Shown one piece after another: positions 60,601 to 64,000 of a stretch of 64,000 nt of DNA. The notes beneath the pieces were generated by a model. It searched no databases. It was not told the DNA's origin and saw only the letters and a program-made list of their open reading frames with translations. Within the stretch, counting starts at the first letter, position 1. The number at the start of each line of letters is the position of its first letter. The DNA lies in the NCBI RefSeq assembly GCF_000224145.3, contig NC_020175.2, positions 2,233,638 to 2,297,637 of the forward strand, written 5' to 3'. The stretch comes from Ciona intestinalis (Eukaryota; Chordata; Ascidiacea; Phlebobranchia; Cionidae). Position numbers and translations under genes: made by a program.

Positions 60601-63600
60601 ACAATACATTATACATAGATGCGTGTGGGCAATAGTAAAATGTTAAATTATTTTTCTTTACCATTTAATAGTAGGTATGTTAGTTACTCTTATAAACCTC
60701 TAATAAAACAAGTTGCCTGTGTAATATTTACTTTTTTGTCCTATATTCACAAAATCTAAAAAGTAAAATCTAAGTATTTTTTACCATTGTGAGTGGCAAT
60801 TTCTGACAAAACAGTTTGTACTTGTGTGTATGAATTTAAATTCATTTCAAAACCAATTCACTAATTCAACTAACACACACAGTATTATTTAAAATTGTTT
60901 TGGAGAAACACTACATTATAATTGTTCATATAATACTGGAGGGAAAGACAGAACACCTTTAGCACATAATATCCAATTATTCGTTCTAAACAATTACTAA
61001 CGGTCTGTAGAAGGTGAAGGATACTTTTTTATAAATTTTTTAATGTTTTTGTTTACTACCAAACTTGAGGAGAAAATTGAATGAAAATGATTAAAACATA
61101 TAGTAGAGTTGAGGAAGACAGAACACCTTTTCATTCTATTTTCTCGTCACATTTAATATATCAAAATATATAGTAGAGTTGAGGAAGATAGTTTTGAAAC
61201 ATGTATTTAGTTTTAGTAATATTAAGCTTACCATATGTAGCTATACAGCTTCACCATTTATTTGGTTGTCATAGATTGGTTGGTGGATTGACAAGTGAGA
61301 ACGTACGTTGGGCACAATCTGTACAAAACTTCCGTGAGCAAGAATCCAAACTGACAGGCAATGTTCTTCTTGTAACAGGTATGAATGTAACTTGCGTTAT
61401 CCTTGCGTGGCCGGAAAACAACAGTTGTTATAACACGGGTGTTCATATGACTCGTGCCAGCTTACGAGTTACCATGTATGTTAATTTGTGGGTGAATATT
61501 TTTTTGAGGTATTTTTTGTTTATGTCTGGTAATTTGGATAACCCATTAGTGACCTGGATTGAAGCAATTGCCGTTAATTGCCTTGCCCAGTGAGACGGTG
61601 CCGAACTTGTATTTTTGATTTTTAAATGTTTTAATAAAAAATCAATTCTCTTTGAAGTTACATATGTAATACCTTATAATCTGGCAAGAGGTGTACAAAA
61701 TTGGCAACCTGTGTTATAATGTTTATTCATTTATTACTACTAAATTTAAAATGGATTAGTTTTTAATTTGTTTTCTTTTCTCAGCGTTTGTGTCTTACGT
61801 TGGCTACTTCACAAAGACATACAGATTAAGATTGATGGAAGAAATGTGGCTTCCATTCATCAAGTCGTTGCCGGTTAGATAATAACAATTCAAGTCTTTT
61901 GACAATATAAATTGTGTATAAAAAAATTACCAGACAATAGTTTTTCAACCAAAAATAAATTTAAAATGTGTGGCCTAGTGGGTATGTGGTAGTTTAAAAA
62001 AGTTTTTAAAAAAAGATTTAAATTCCTATTCACGTGTTTTTGTAATACATGTATGTAACTTTATAGTAAAATTATTATCCATAAAATGGCCTGTTTATTC
62101 TGGCTCCTTATCCATGTACAAGCATGTATAAAAAAATGTATTAAACAGATTTGACTTGTGTATGGTGTACTTAATCTCATCATATTTTAAAACTGAAAAT
62201 ATATAAATTCCAATGTTTGGCCTTAGAAAATTAAATTATTCCCAGGTTCCCATTCCCACAACGGAAGGATTGGATTACGTGTCGTTACTGACCGATGAAG
62301 CCGATATTGCTGCTTGGAATAATGAAGGTCTTCCATCTGATCGAATGTCAACTGAAAACGCTACAATTCTGGTCAGTTCCACATGTATGCAATAATGAAT
62401 GAATGAATGTAATTTGATTCAGCTCCGCTATTCTCGTGTGGCCGGGAAACGACAGTCGTTATAGCCTGGGTTCTGTTTCGTACACCGAATGCCAGCTTAT
62501 AAGTTACTATGTATGTTACTTTGTAGGTGATTATTTTGGGGGGATTTTATCAGTTTTTTATGTATGGCCGATAATTTGGACAACCCGTTAGTGACCACTG
62601 GGTTGGAGCAATTGCCATTAAGTAGCTTGCCCAATGACACATAATCCCACAATGGTAGCAGGGACAAGCTTTCAACCCATAACCTCTGGGTTAGAGGCTG
62701 ACGTGCTAACCAACTAGGCCATGGTGCTGGAAATTTTAATTTCCTCCAAAAACATGAAATTCCTAACAAACAAATGCCTAAAACTTTACATGAATATGAA
62801 CATGTGTGACTAAAACTGATGATCAATTCATAACACTACTTCCGCCCTTTACTAATTTTCTTCTTTGTAAATTGGACCTATATAGAGAAAATATTTTTCA
62901 TCAAAACATTGAGCTTGGGCGCTGAATTTGGTCGCGAGGCCACAGTTTGCTTGCCAATCTATACACTATGTCTCTCTTGAATACCTATGGTACTAAAGTG
63001 AATTTATAATATACTGTGATTTTACTAATGCTTGTATTTAACAGACAAACTGCCAGAGATGGCCGCTTATGGTGGATCCTCAGCTTCAAGGAATTAAATG
63101 GATCAAGAATAAATATGGAAAAGATCTCAAAGTTATACGTATTGGACAGAGAGGGTAAGATATACATTCTATTGTTAAATTTACATGTATATAATTCAGC
63201 AAGCATTCAAAATAATCATCTTATTAATATGATTATTTTTTTATAATTATGAGTGAATGAATGTAACTTACTTTATCCTCGCATGGCCGGAAAACGACAG
63301 TCGTTATAACACAGGTTTAAACACCTCATGTCAGCTTACGAGTTACCATGTATGTTACTTTGTAGGTGATTATTTCTTGAGGGGATTTTTTTAATTCTTT
63401 ATGTATGGCTGATAATTTAGACAACCCATTAGTGACCACTGGGTTGGAGCAATTGCCGTTAAGTGTCTTGCCTAAGGACACATACACCATCAATGGTAGC
63501 AGTGTCGGGCCTTGAACCCATTACCTCTGCAGTACAGGCAGGCGCGCTAACCACTATACCACGACGCCGGTCATTATTATGCTTACCCCAGGTCTAATTA

Positions 63601-63765
63601 CCATTACAAACAGAGTTGTAACTTTCCAATACATTTCTTCAGGTATCTTGACACCATAGAAAATGCACTAGGTGTTGGTGATCCAGTGTTGATTGAAAAT
63701 ATTGAAGAAAGTGTGGACCCTGTGCTTGGTCCATTGCTGGGTCGCGAAACCATTAAGAAAGGAAG
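12624..63765 (+). CDS. DNAH9/17: axonemal outer-arm dynein beta heavy chain (DNAH9/11/17 type), 5' part
   Basis: Seventy-two exons were placed, each bounded by AG and GT with matching phases, giving about 10.3 kb of coding sequence (about 3,440 residues of an expected 4,450 or so). The last exon seen ends at 63765 and the gene runs off the right edge. The protein is the ATP-driven motor subunit of outer dynein arms in cilia and sperm flagella. Order is N-terminal tail, linker, AAA1 to AAA4, stalk with microtubule-binding domain, and the start of AAA5. P-loops are GPAGTGKT (AAA1), GNAGTGKS (AAA2), GNAGVGKS (AAA3) and GVGGSGKQ (AAA4). Collinear resemblance to vertebrate DNAH9/17 and sea urchin beta chain runs the whole length, including the divergent tail, which separates it from gamma, inner-arm and cytoplasmic chains. 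DNAH9, 11 and 17 cannot be told apart safely by eye. Two gaps hide about 28 and 47 residues. Exon coordinates are given in the domain entries. Confidence 0.95.
13017..13212. mobile_element. MITE, same family
   Basis: It starts 52 bases into dynein intron 1, with ends GGGGGGAAAGATGGGACACC and TTTCCCATCTTCCCCTACC. Confidence 0.8.
14497..14675 (+). mobile_element. tRNA-derived SINE, 3' part
   Basis: Starts GTGGTAACTAATGGGTTGTC and ends in an ATTCATTCAT tail 40 bases before the exon 4 acceptor. Confidence 0.7.
15324..15637 (+). mobile_element. tRNA-derived SINE, full length
   Basis: The head GTCCGACGCCGTAGCACAGT with A- and B-box-like parts, the unique body and the CATTCATTTATTCATTC tail are all present. 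It is a good reference copy for the family here. Intron 5. Confidence 0.85.
16279..16669 (+). mobile_element. tRNA-derived SINE interrupted by a gap
   Basis: The head GTCCAGCGCCATGGTGTAGT precedes the N run, and the ACGACTGTCGTTTTCCGGCC block and tail follow it. Confidence 0.8.
16317..16593. other. assembly gap (277 N)
   Basis: The gap is inside a SINE copy in the exon 6-7 intron. Flanking exons are contiguous in protein, so no coding sequence is lost. Confidence 0.99.
17540..17815. mobile_element. SINE with its 3' end inverted at both borders (hairpin)
   Basis: The first 60 or so bases are the reverse complement of the SINE 3' end; the rest is a forward body ending in the same 3' block. 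The transcript could fold on itself. It ends just before the exon 9 polypyrimidine tract. Confidence 0.7.
18655..18792. mobile_element. TIR element with TGGCTCAT ends, copy 1
   Basis: The ends are TAATGTATTAGTGGCTCAT and the inverted ATGAGCCACTAATACGTTA. The centre holds AACGTTTCGTCTGCCATACG and ACGAGACTTCATCAGGG. Intron 10. Confidence 0.65.
18815..18895. repeat. same dispersed repeat, degraded
   Basis: GGGTGAGGTCTTATGGTGAT, then GGGACCTGAGATTTAGGCCA and ACACCCCAATACC. Intron 10. Confidence 0.5.
19630..19775 (-). mobile_element. tRNA-derived SINE, 5' part
   Basis: Reverse copy with the B-box region TTGAACCACTAACCTCTGGG and head only. Intron 11. Confidence 0.7.
20856..21054. mobile_element. 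MITE, same family
   Basis: It lies just inside dynein intron 14. The left end ATATAGTAGTATGGGGGAAG is followed by consensus internal sequence. Confidence 0.8.
21826..22245. repeat. diverged duplication in intron 15
   Basis: Two copies near 21826-21970 and 22089-22245 share TTTAAAAGCAAAGTTTG and ATTTCAAATTCTAATACA and end near GAATACAATR. Confidence 0.6.
22645..22745. repeat. short dispersed repeat with GGTCCTGGGATTTAGG core
   Basis: It shares AGGTCCCGC, CATGGGTCCTGGGATTTAGG and CATTACCCCGATGTTG with copies (some reversed) at 18815-18895, 46085-46205 and 56145-56265. Confidence 0.6.
24330..24506. mobile_element. MITE, same family, 5' truncated
   Basis: The left terminal repeat is mostly lost; the internal part and the right end GGTGTCCCATCTTCCCC are clear. 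Intron 18. Confidence 0.65.
24817..25014. mobile_element. MITE, same family
   Basis: It begins 45 bases after the exon 19 donor. The right end CTTCCCCCACCCTACTATAT is intact. Confidence 0.8.
25084..25396 (+). mobile_element. tRNA-derived SINE, full length
   Basis: Head GCCGCCGTGGCAGTGTTTAG, body and ACATTCATTCATC tail are present. Intron 19. Confidence 0.82.
25960..26078 (+). repeat. same repeat, 3' half ending in AATAAA
   Basis: CTTCGCTACTGTAGTCGAAGAGACAAATAAAG-type ending is present, 30 bases before the exon 21 acceptor. Confidence 0.65.
26402..26450. repeat. 24-bp direct repeat, two copies
   Basis: AAAATGGTGTACTCGATAGA followed by AATT occurs twice in a row in intron 21. Confidence 0.75.
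26645..26836. mobile_element. MITE, same family
   Basis: Intron 21. The ends are ATATAGTACGGTGGGGAAAT and ATCTTCCCCTACCATATTAT. Confidence 0.8.
27120..27500. repeat. tandem repeat, unit about 55-65 bp
   Basis: About six units share ATAATTTATGGTTGG, AAATTATCAAAAATTATC and TTTTTGCRTT. Intron 22. Confidence 0.65.
27777..28138. other. assembly gap (362 N)
   Basis: The gap is in the exon 22-23 intron and is followed directly by the 3' half of a SINE. Protein continuity is kept. Confidence 0.99.
28139..28233 (+). mobile_element. tRNA-derived SINE, 3' end after a gap
   Basis: It runs from ACATGGTAACTCGTAAGCTG to GCTACATTCAT, and stops 16 bases before the exon 23 start. Confidence 0.75.
29702..29910. 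repeat. tandem duplication across the exon 27 acceptor
   Basis: Two copies about 102 bases apart share ATTTACTTCATATAACC, CCGTACTTTTCCGTTTA(C/T)AG and then GTCTAGCAACACAAATT versus GTCCAGCAACACGAATT. Confidence 0.85.
30389..30587. mobile_element. MITE, same family
   Basis: Intron 27. The left end is ACAGTAGGGTAGGAAAGACA and the right end is intact. Confidence 0.8.
30860..31060. repeat. low-complexity T/A-rich repeat
   Basis: Runs of TTTTTAATTTTTAAA and GATATATTTCTAA recur irregularly right after the exon 28 donor. Confidence 0.55.
31120..31440 (-). repeat. same repeat, reverse, with a second partial copy
   Basis: The core GCGGTCGCTACACCTAGCAG is followed by a repeated CAAACAAGCCATTTATGTTT at 31382, just before exon 29. 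Confidence 0.68.
31660..31806 (+). mobile_element. tRNA-derived SINE, 3' end
   Basis: TTGGTAACTCGTAAGCTGGC through ATTCATTTATTCATT, 57 bases after the exon 29 donor. Confidence 0.72.
32050..32345. repeat. tandem duplication, about 160-bp period
   Basis: The segment ATGTTGTAAAA...TCAAATATATATAAACTCAT...AATTAAATTTGCTTGAAAAA occurs twice in intron 29. Confidence 0.7.
32581..32780. mobile_element. MITE, same family
   Basis: It begins 34 bases after the exon 30 donor. The ends are TATAGTGGGGTGGGGGAAGA and ATCTTCCTCCACAGTACTAT. Confidence 0.8.
33230..33760. repeat. tandem repeat, unit about 115 bp, about five copies
   Basis: GGCAGTCATATAAAAACAAT, ACTATTACTTTATTTGCAA and ATTAGCCAAAATTTCTAAA recur. 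The third and fourth copies are almost identical. Intron 31. Confidence 0.75.
34021..34142. repeat. short duplication of the exon 32 start
   Basis: GTCCAGGTTCAAAACCTGAT after an AG at 34019-34020 matches the true exon start GTCCAACTTCAAAACTTGAT at 34118 in 21 of 25 bases. Confidence 0.7.
34379..34640 (+). mobile_element. tRNA-derived SINE, head partly lost
   Basis: GGTAATGGGTTCAAGGCTCG is followed by a full body and a worn tail. Intron 32. Confidence 0.75.
35185..35325. mobile_element. TIR element with TGGCTCAT ends, copy 2
   Basis: It matches copy 1 through the TCGTCTGCCATACGACAAGA core and both ends. Flanking bases CCTGGTAGCAGAAGTAACAG resemble those before copy 1. Intron 33. Confidence 0.65.
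35519..35915. repeat. three tandem units ending at the exon 34 acceptor
   Basis: Units of about 130-180 bases share GTACAAATGA, AACAATGAATTTGACTCACA and ACATTTCACAGAACC. The last, truncated unit runs into the true AG at 35915. Confidence 0.7.
37400..37510 (+). mobile_element. SINE head fragments in tandem
   Basis: The AACCCAGA...GGTTCAAGGCTC box occurs twice in 60 bases, just before the exon 37 acceptor at 37520. Confidence 0.5.
37835..38016. repeat. 20-bp minisatellite (9 units) running into the exon 38 acceptor
   Basis: Nine units of ATCTAAACCCTAATATTTCT with few changes fill 37835-38014; the acceptor AG follows at 38015-38016. Confidence 0.9.
38500..38665 (-). repeat. same repeat, reverse
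   Basis: Core GTGGTCGCTACATCTAGCAG. Intron 38. Confidence 0.62.
38743..38940. mobile_element. MITE, same family
   Basis: Intron 38. It ends 51 bases before the exon 39 acceptor, and the inverted ends are well preserved. Confidence 0.8.
39420..39568 (+). repeat. related repeat fusing this 3' module with a SINE tail
   Basis: GTGTTTTAAAAACTGTCGTT leads into CGATATCGTGACCAAAGAAA, then AATAAATTTCATTCATTCATTC. It mixes both families. Confidence 0.5.
39800..39915 (+). mobile_element. tRNA-derived SINE, 3' end
   Basis: From ACATGGTATCTCGTAAGCTG to TTACATTCATTTATTTG, abutting the MITE at 39914. Confidence 0.7.
39914..40111. mobile_element. MITE, same family
   Basis: Intron 40, directly after a SINE 3' end. 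The left end is GATATAGTAGGGTGGGGGGA. Confidence 0.8.
40180..40320 (-). mobile_element. SINE 3' end, degraded
   Basis: Reverse copy starting GAATGAATGAACGTAACTTA, strongly diverged. Intron 40. Confidence 0.5.
40565..40700. repeat. tandem repeat, unit about 50 bp
   Basis: AAATTCTAC...TGTTATTTTAATAAAAAAAGAT recurs about three times shortly before the exon 41 acceptor. Confidence 0.65.
41270..41400. repeat. irregular repeat of ATAAAACCTGACC before the exon 42 acceptor
   Basis: The motif recurs five or six times and leads directly into CACACAG at the acceptor. Confidence 0.6.
41690..41922 (+). repeat. same repeat, full copy
   Basis: It runs from TTTTATTTCTATTACAAGTT through the core to AATCGAAGAGACAAATAAAA and a TTATTATTA tail. 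Intron 42. Confidence 0.72.
41956..42170 (+). mobile_element. tRNA-derived SINE, internally deleted
   Basis: The head CATGACACAATAGTTAGCGT joins the CACCAACAAAGTAACA segment directly; the middle is missing. Intron 42. Confidence 0.7.
42417..42466. other. assembly gap (50 N, nominal) cutting dynein exon 43
   Basis: The left side is exon 43 coding sequence and the right side is SINE body, so the missing DNA includes the rest of the exon, its donor and a SINE head. Confidence 0.99.
42467..42722 (+). mobile_element. tRNA-derived SINE after a gap
   Basis: TCGCTGCTACCATTGTGGGC through the CATTCATTTATTC tail. Confidence 0.8.
43555..43655 (+). repeat. same repeat, 3' half
   Basis: TGTTGTTTTGTCGCTTAATC to GAATCGAAGAGACAAATAAA, 32 bases before exon 45. 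Confidence 0.65.
43838..44045 (-). mobile_element. tRNA-derived SINE, 3' two-thirds
   Basis: Reverse copy from GAATGAATGAATAATTGAAT to CACTGGGTTGGAGC. Intron 45. Confidence 0.75.
44418..44600. mobile_element. MITE, same family
   Basis: Intron 46, with a small internal deletion relative to the other copies. Confidence 0.78.
45249..45475 (+). mobile_element. tRNA-derived SINE body
   Basis: From ACCATTGTGGGCGTATGTGT to GGATAAAGTAAGTA, lacking head and tail. Intron 47. Confidence 0.75.
46085..46205. repeat. same dispersed repeat, reverse
   Basis: GTTGGGGTAATGGGGCAATC, then CTAAATCCTAGGACCCATGG and CTGCGGGACC. Intron 48. Confidence 0.6.
46639..46800 (+). mobile_element. SINE, head joined to 3' end
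   Basis: GTCCGGCGCCGTGAAAAATTGG is joined to the GTAAAATACATGGTAACTGG 3' block, so most of the body is deleted. Intron 48. Confidence 0.65.
48490..48720. repeat. diverged duplication in intron 51
   Basis: ACATTCTGT.TATTAGCCATACAAATTACATTAGAATA and GATTCTATATAATACAAGTTACACTAGAATA-type blocks recur at about 100-base spacing. Confidence 0.45.
49110..49335 (+). mobile_element. tRNA-derived SINE
   Basis: From GCCCCTGTGGCCTACC through AGAACACCCGTATTAGAAC, tail lost. Intron 52. Confidence 0.72.
49871..50098. repeat. tandem duplication across the exon 54 acceptor
   Basis: Copies 127 bases apart share AACTCTGATT, TTTCATTCTAAATTCTACTT and ATTTTTAATTCTCCACAG, followed by AGACACTTTTGT versus the true exon CGACACTTCTGT. 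Confidence 0.88.
50490..50745 (-). mobile_element. tRNA-derived SINE, diverged
   Basis: Reverse copy from GTGGCAGGGCAACAACAGTC to the head at GTGCCACGACC. It directly precedes a 16-bp minisatellite. Intron 54. Confidence 0.62.
50761..50904. repeat. 16-bp minisatellite, 9 units
   Basis: TTAAACCATGGCCTTA is repeated exactly nine times with only a few substitutions in intron 54. Confidence 0.92.
52782..52980. mobile_element. MITE, same family
   Basis: Intron 58. Its right end touches the TTAA of the next transposon. Confidence 0.8.
52980..53523. mobile_element. non-autonomous TTAA-site DNA transposon (piggyBac-like), 536 bp
   Basis: The element (52984-53519) is bounded by perfect 19-bp inverted repeats, AGGGCCTAAACACACCCCA, and each side is followed by TTAA, the target duplication typical of piggyBac. 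The interior has no open frame of note and is richer in CpG than the introns around it. Intron 58. Confidence 0.8.
54170..54515. repeat. tandem duplication, about 165-bp period
   Basis: Two copies start ACCAAACCCTATGTAAG and end with TTTATRTAATTTACAATT; a third start (ACGAAACCCTTTG) follows. Intron 59. Confidence 0.75.
55205..55497 (+). mobile_element. tRNA-derived SINE
   Basis: The head starts at AACCCCTGCCTCGAACTCAG; body and TACATTCATTTATTT tail are complete. Intron 60. Confidence 0.78.
56145..56265. repeat. same dispersed repeat, reverse
   Basis: GATGTTGGGGTAATGGGCCA, then CAAATCCCAGCACCCATGGC and GCGGCGGGACCTC. Intron 61. Confidence 0.6.
56305..56359 (+). mobile_element. SINE tRNA-like head cut by a gap
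   Basis: TCCGGCGCCGTGGCATAGTG and AGCGCGCCTGCCTGTAACCC are close to the family consensus. Confidence 0.75.
56360..56409. other. assembly gap (50 N, nominal) probably hiding a dynein exon
   Basis: The left side is a SINE head and the right side is a copy of the AATAAA-ended repeat. The dynein exon between exons 61 and 62 is not found anywhere else in the interval. Confidence 0.99.
56410..56622 (+). repeat. same repeat after a gap
   Basis: The core reads CAGGCGTGGCGACACGCTTA and the end reads CAGAAACAAATAAAGTTATT. Intron before exon 62. Confidence 0.65.
56852..57054. mobile_element. MITE, same family
   Basis: Intron 62. The ends are ATAGTAGGGTGGGGGAAGAT and CCTATCTTCCCCCATTCTAC. Confidence 0.8.
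57818..58018. mobile_element. MITE, same family
   Basis: Intron 63. Its internal part is in the opposite orientation to its neighbour at 56852. Confidence 0.8.
58812..58972. mobile_element. candidate small DNA element with palindromic CGCTAGCGAT boxes
   Basis: GGGTTCACACTAGCGCCGAT at the left and ATCGCTAGCGATGAGTGTG at the right are loosely inverted, and an internal ATCGCTAGCGAT also occurs. It is CpG-rich in an A+T-rich intron 64. Confidence 0.4.
59430..59633. mobile_element. MITE, same family
   Basis: It ends 10 bases before the exon 66 acceptor AG, so its right end supplies part of the acceptor surroundings. The right arm is damaged. Confidence 0.72.
60932..61195. mobile_element. MITE cluster, same family, partial copies
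   Basis: One diverged copy is followed by two short left ends, each reading ATATAGTAGAGTTGAGGAAG. This looks like a partial copy repeated in tandem in intron 67. Confidence 0.6.
61378..61605 (-). mobile_element. tRNA-derived SINE starting at the exon 68 donor
   Basis: The SINE tail (GTATGAATGTAACTTGCGTT) begins with the donor GT of exon 68; the body continues to TTGCCTTGCCCAG. Confidence 0.75.
62385..62730 (-). mobile_element. tRNA-derived SINE, full length
   Basis: Reverse copy with a GAATGAATGAATGTAA tail 25 bases after the exon 70 donor and the head ending AGGCCATGGTGCTGG. Confidence 0.8.
63251..63572 (-). mobile_element. tRNA-derived SINE, full length
   Basis: Reverse copy with a near-consensus body and head (CACTATACCACGACGCCGG). 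Intron 71. Confidence 0.85.
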
Positions 63766-63783
63766 GTATGTACCATGCTTAAT

Positions 63784-64000
63784 CTTTCAACGGCTCACCT
63801 GGTATGAAAATAGCGTATTTTCGATGTTTCTGGTAGAAAAAGCATACATTTCCAATGTTTCTGGTAATAAAAAGCATGCATTTCCAATGTTTCTGGTACA
63901 AAAAAAACATTTCCGACAAGACTTTAAAAGTTTTTAAACTTTAAAAGTTTTTAAACCAGATGAGCCGTTAAAAGATTAATTACATTATGCCTGGTAGTAA
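63784..64000. mobile_element. related TIR element with internal repeats, copy 3
   Basis: It has CGGCTCACCTGGTA on the left, CCAGATGAGCCG on the right, and the same GCCTGGTAGTAA flank. Inside, TTTCCAATGTTTCTGGTA recurs three times. It starts 19 bases after the exon 72 donor. Confidence 0.55.

Larger units (their letters stand above)
61275..63765 (+). other. dynein AAA5 start, exons 68-72
   Basis: Exons: 61275-61378, 61785-61873, 62246-62371, 63045-63154, 63643-63765. Landmarks are [51 protein letters not shown] and [19 protein letters not shown]. The last exon ends in phase 2 at a GTATGT donor, 235 bases before the window edge. Confidence 0.93.

Noticed and set aside
62497..62826. 109-codon minus-strand open frame
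   Set aside because: It is read through a full-length SINE copy.

Overview
This is animal nuclear DNA, about two-thirds A+T, with long multi-exon genes, GT-AG introns and very dense short interspersed repeats. The repeats (a ~200-bp palindromic MITE with TAGTAGGGTGGGGGAAGATGGG ends, and a tRNA-headed SINE ending in ATTCATTCATT) are of the kinds described from the sea squirt Ciona, and the proteins are chordate-like. I read the window as a scaffold of a tunicate, most likely a Ciona species.

Layout. (1) 2-370, +: the last coding exon of a gene entering from the left, a tyrosine-rich C-terminal tail I cannot name. (2) 850-4960, -: a seven-exon, 428-residue single-pass receptor with a signal peptide, two fibronectin-III-like domains, a membrane span and an LPPSL box at the start of the tail. 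It reads as a class II cytokine receptor, and the details I can recall fit IFN-gamma receptor 1 best. It ends tail-to-tail with gene 1. (3) 6049-11017, -: a nine-exon sphingosine-1-phosphate lyase-like PLP enzyme (480 residues) with an intact active site and an unusually short C-terminus. (4) 12624 to the right edge, +: an axonemal outer-arm dynein heavy chain of the beta type (DNAH9/11/17 group). I placed 72 exons giving about 3,440 residues, from the N-terminus into AAA5; the rest of the motor lies beyond the window. Two assembly gaps hide about 28 and about 47 further residues.

Genes 3 and 4 are head-to-head, 1.6 kb apart. The space between them holds a perfect match to the RFX X-box consensus, which suits a ciliary gene.

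The dynein introns make up most of the window. They carry about 15 of the 22 MITE copies, most of the 27 SINE pieces, a perfect-TIR element in a TTAA site, and many local tandem duplications. The strongest structural pattern is that several tandem duplications sit on 3' splice sites. In three introns an upstream copy of the acceptor plus the first few codons of the next exon is present as a decoy that leads to a stop. In a fourth, nine 20-bp units run directly into the AG.

The most interesting biological item is the cytokine receptor, since class II cytokine receptors are best known from vertebrates. Protein matches were made from memory of family sequences, not by a search.
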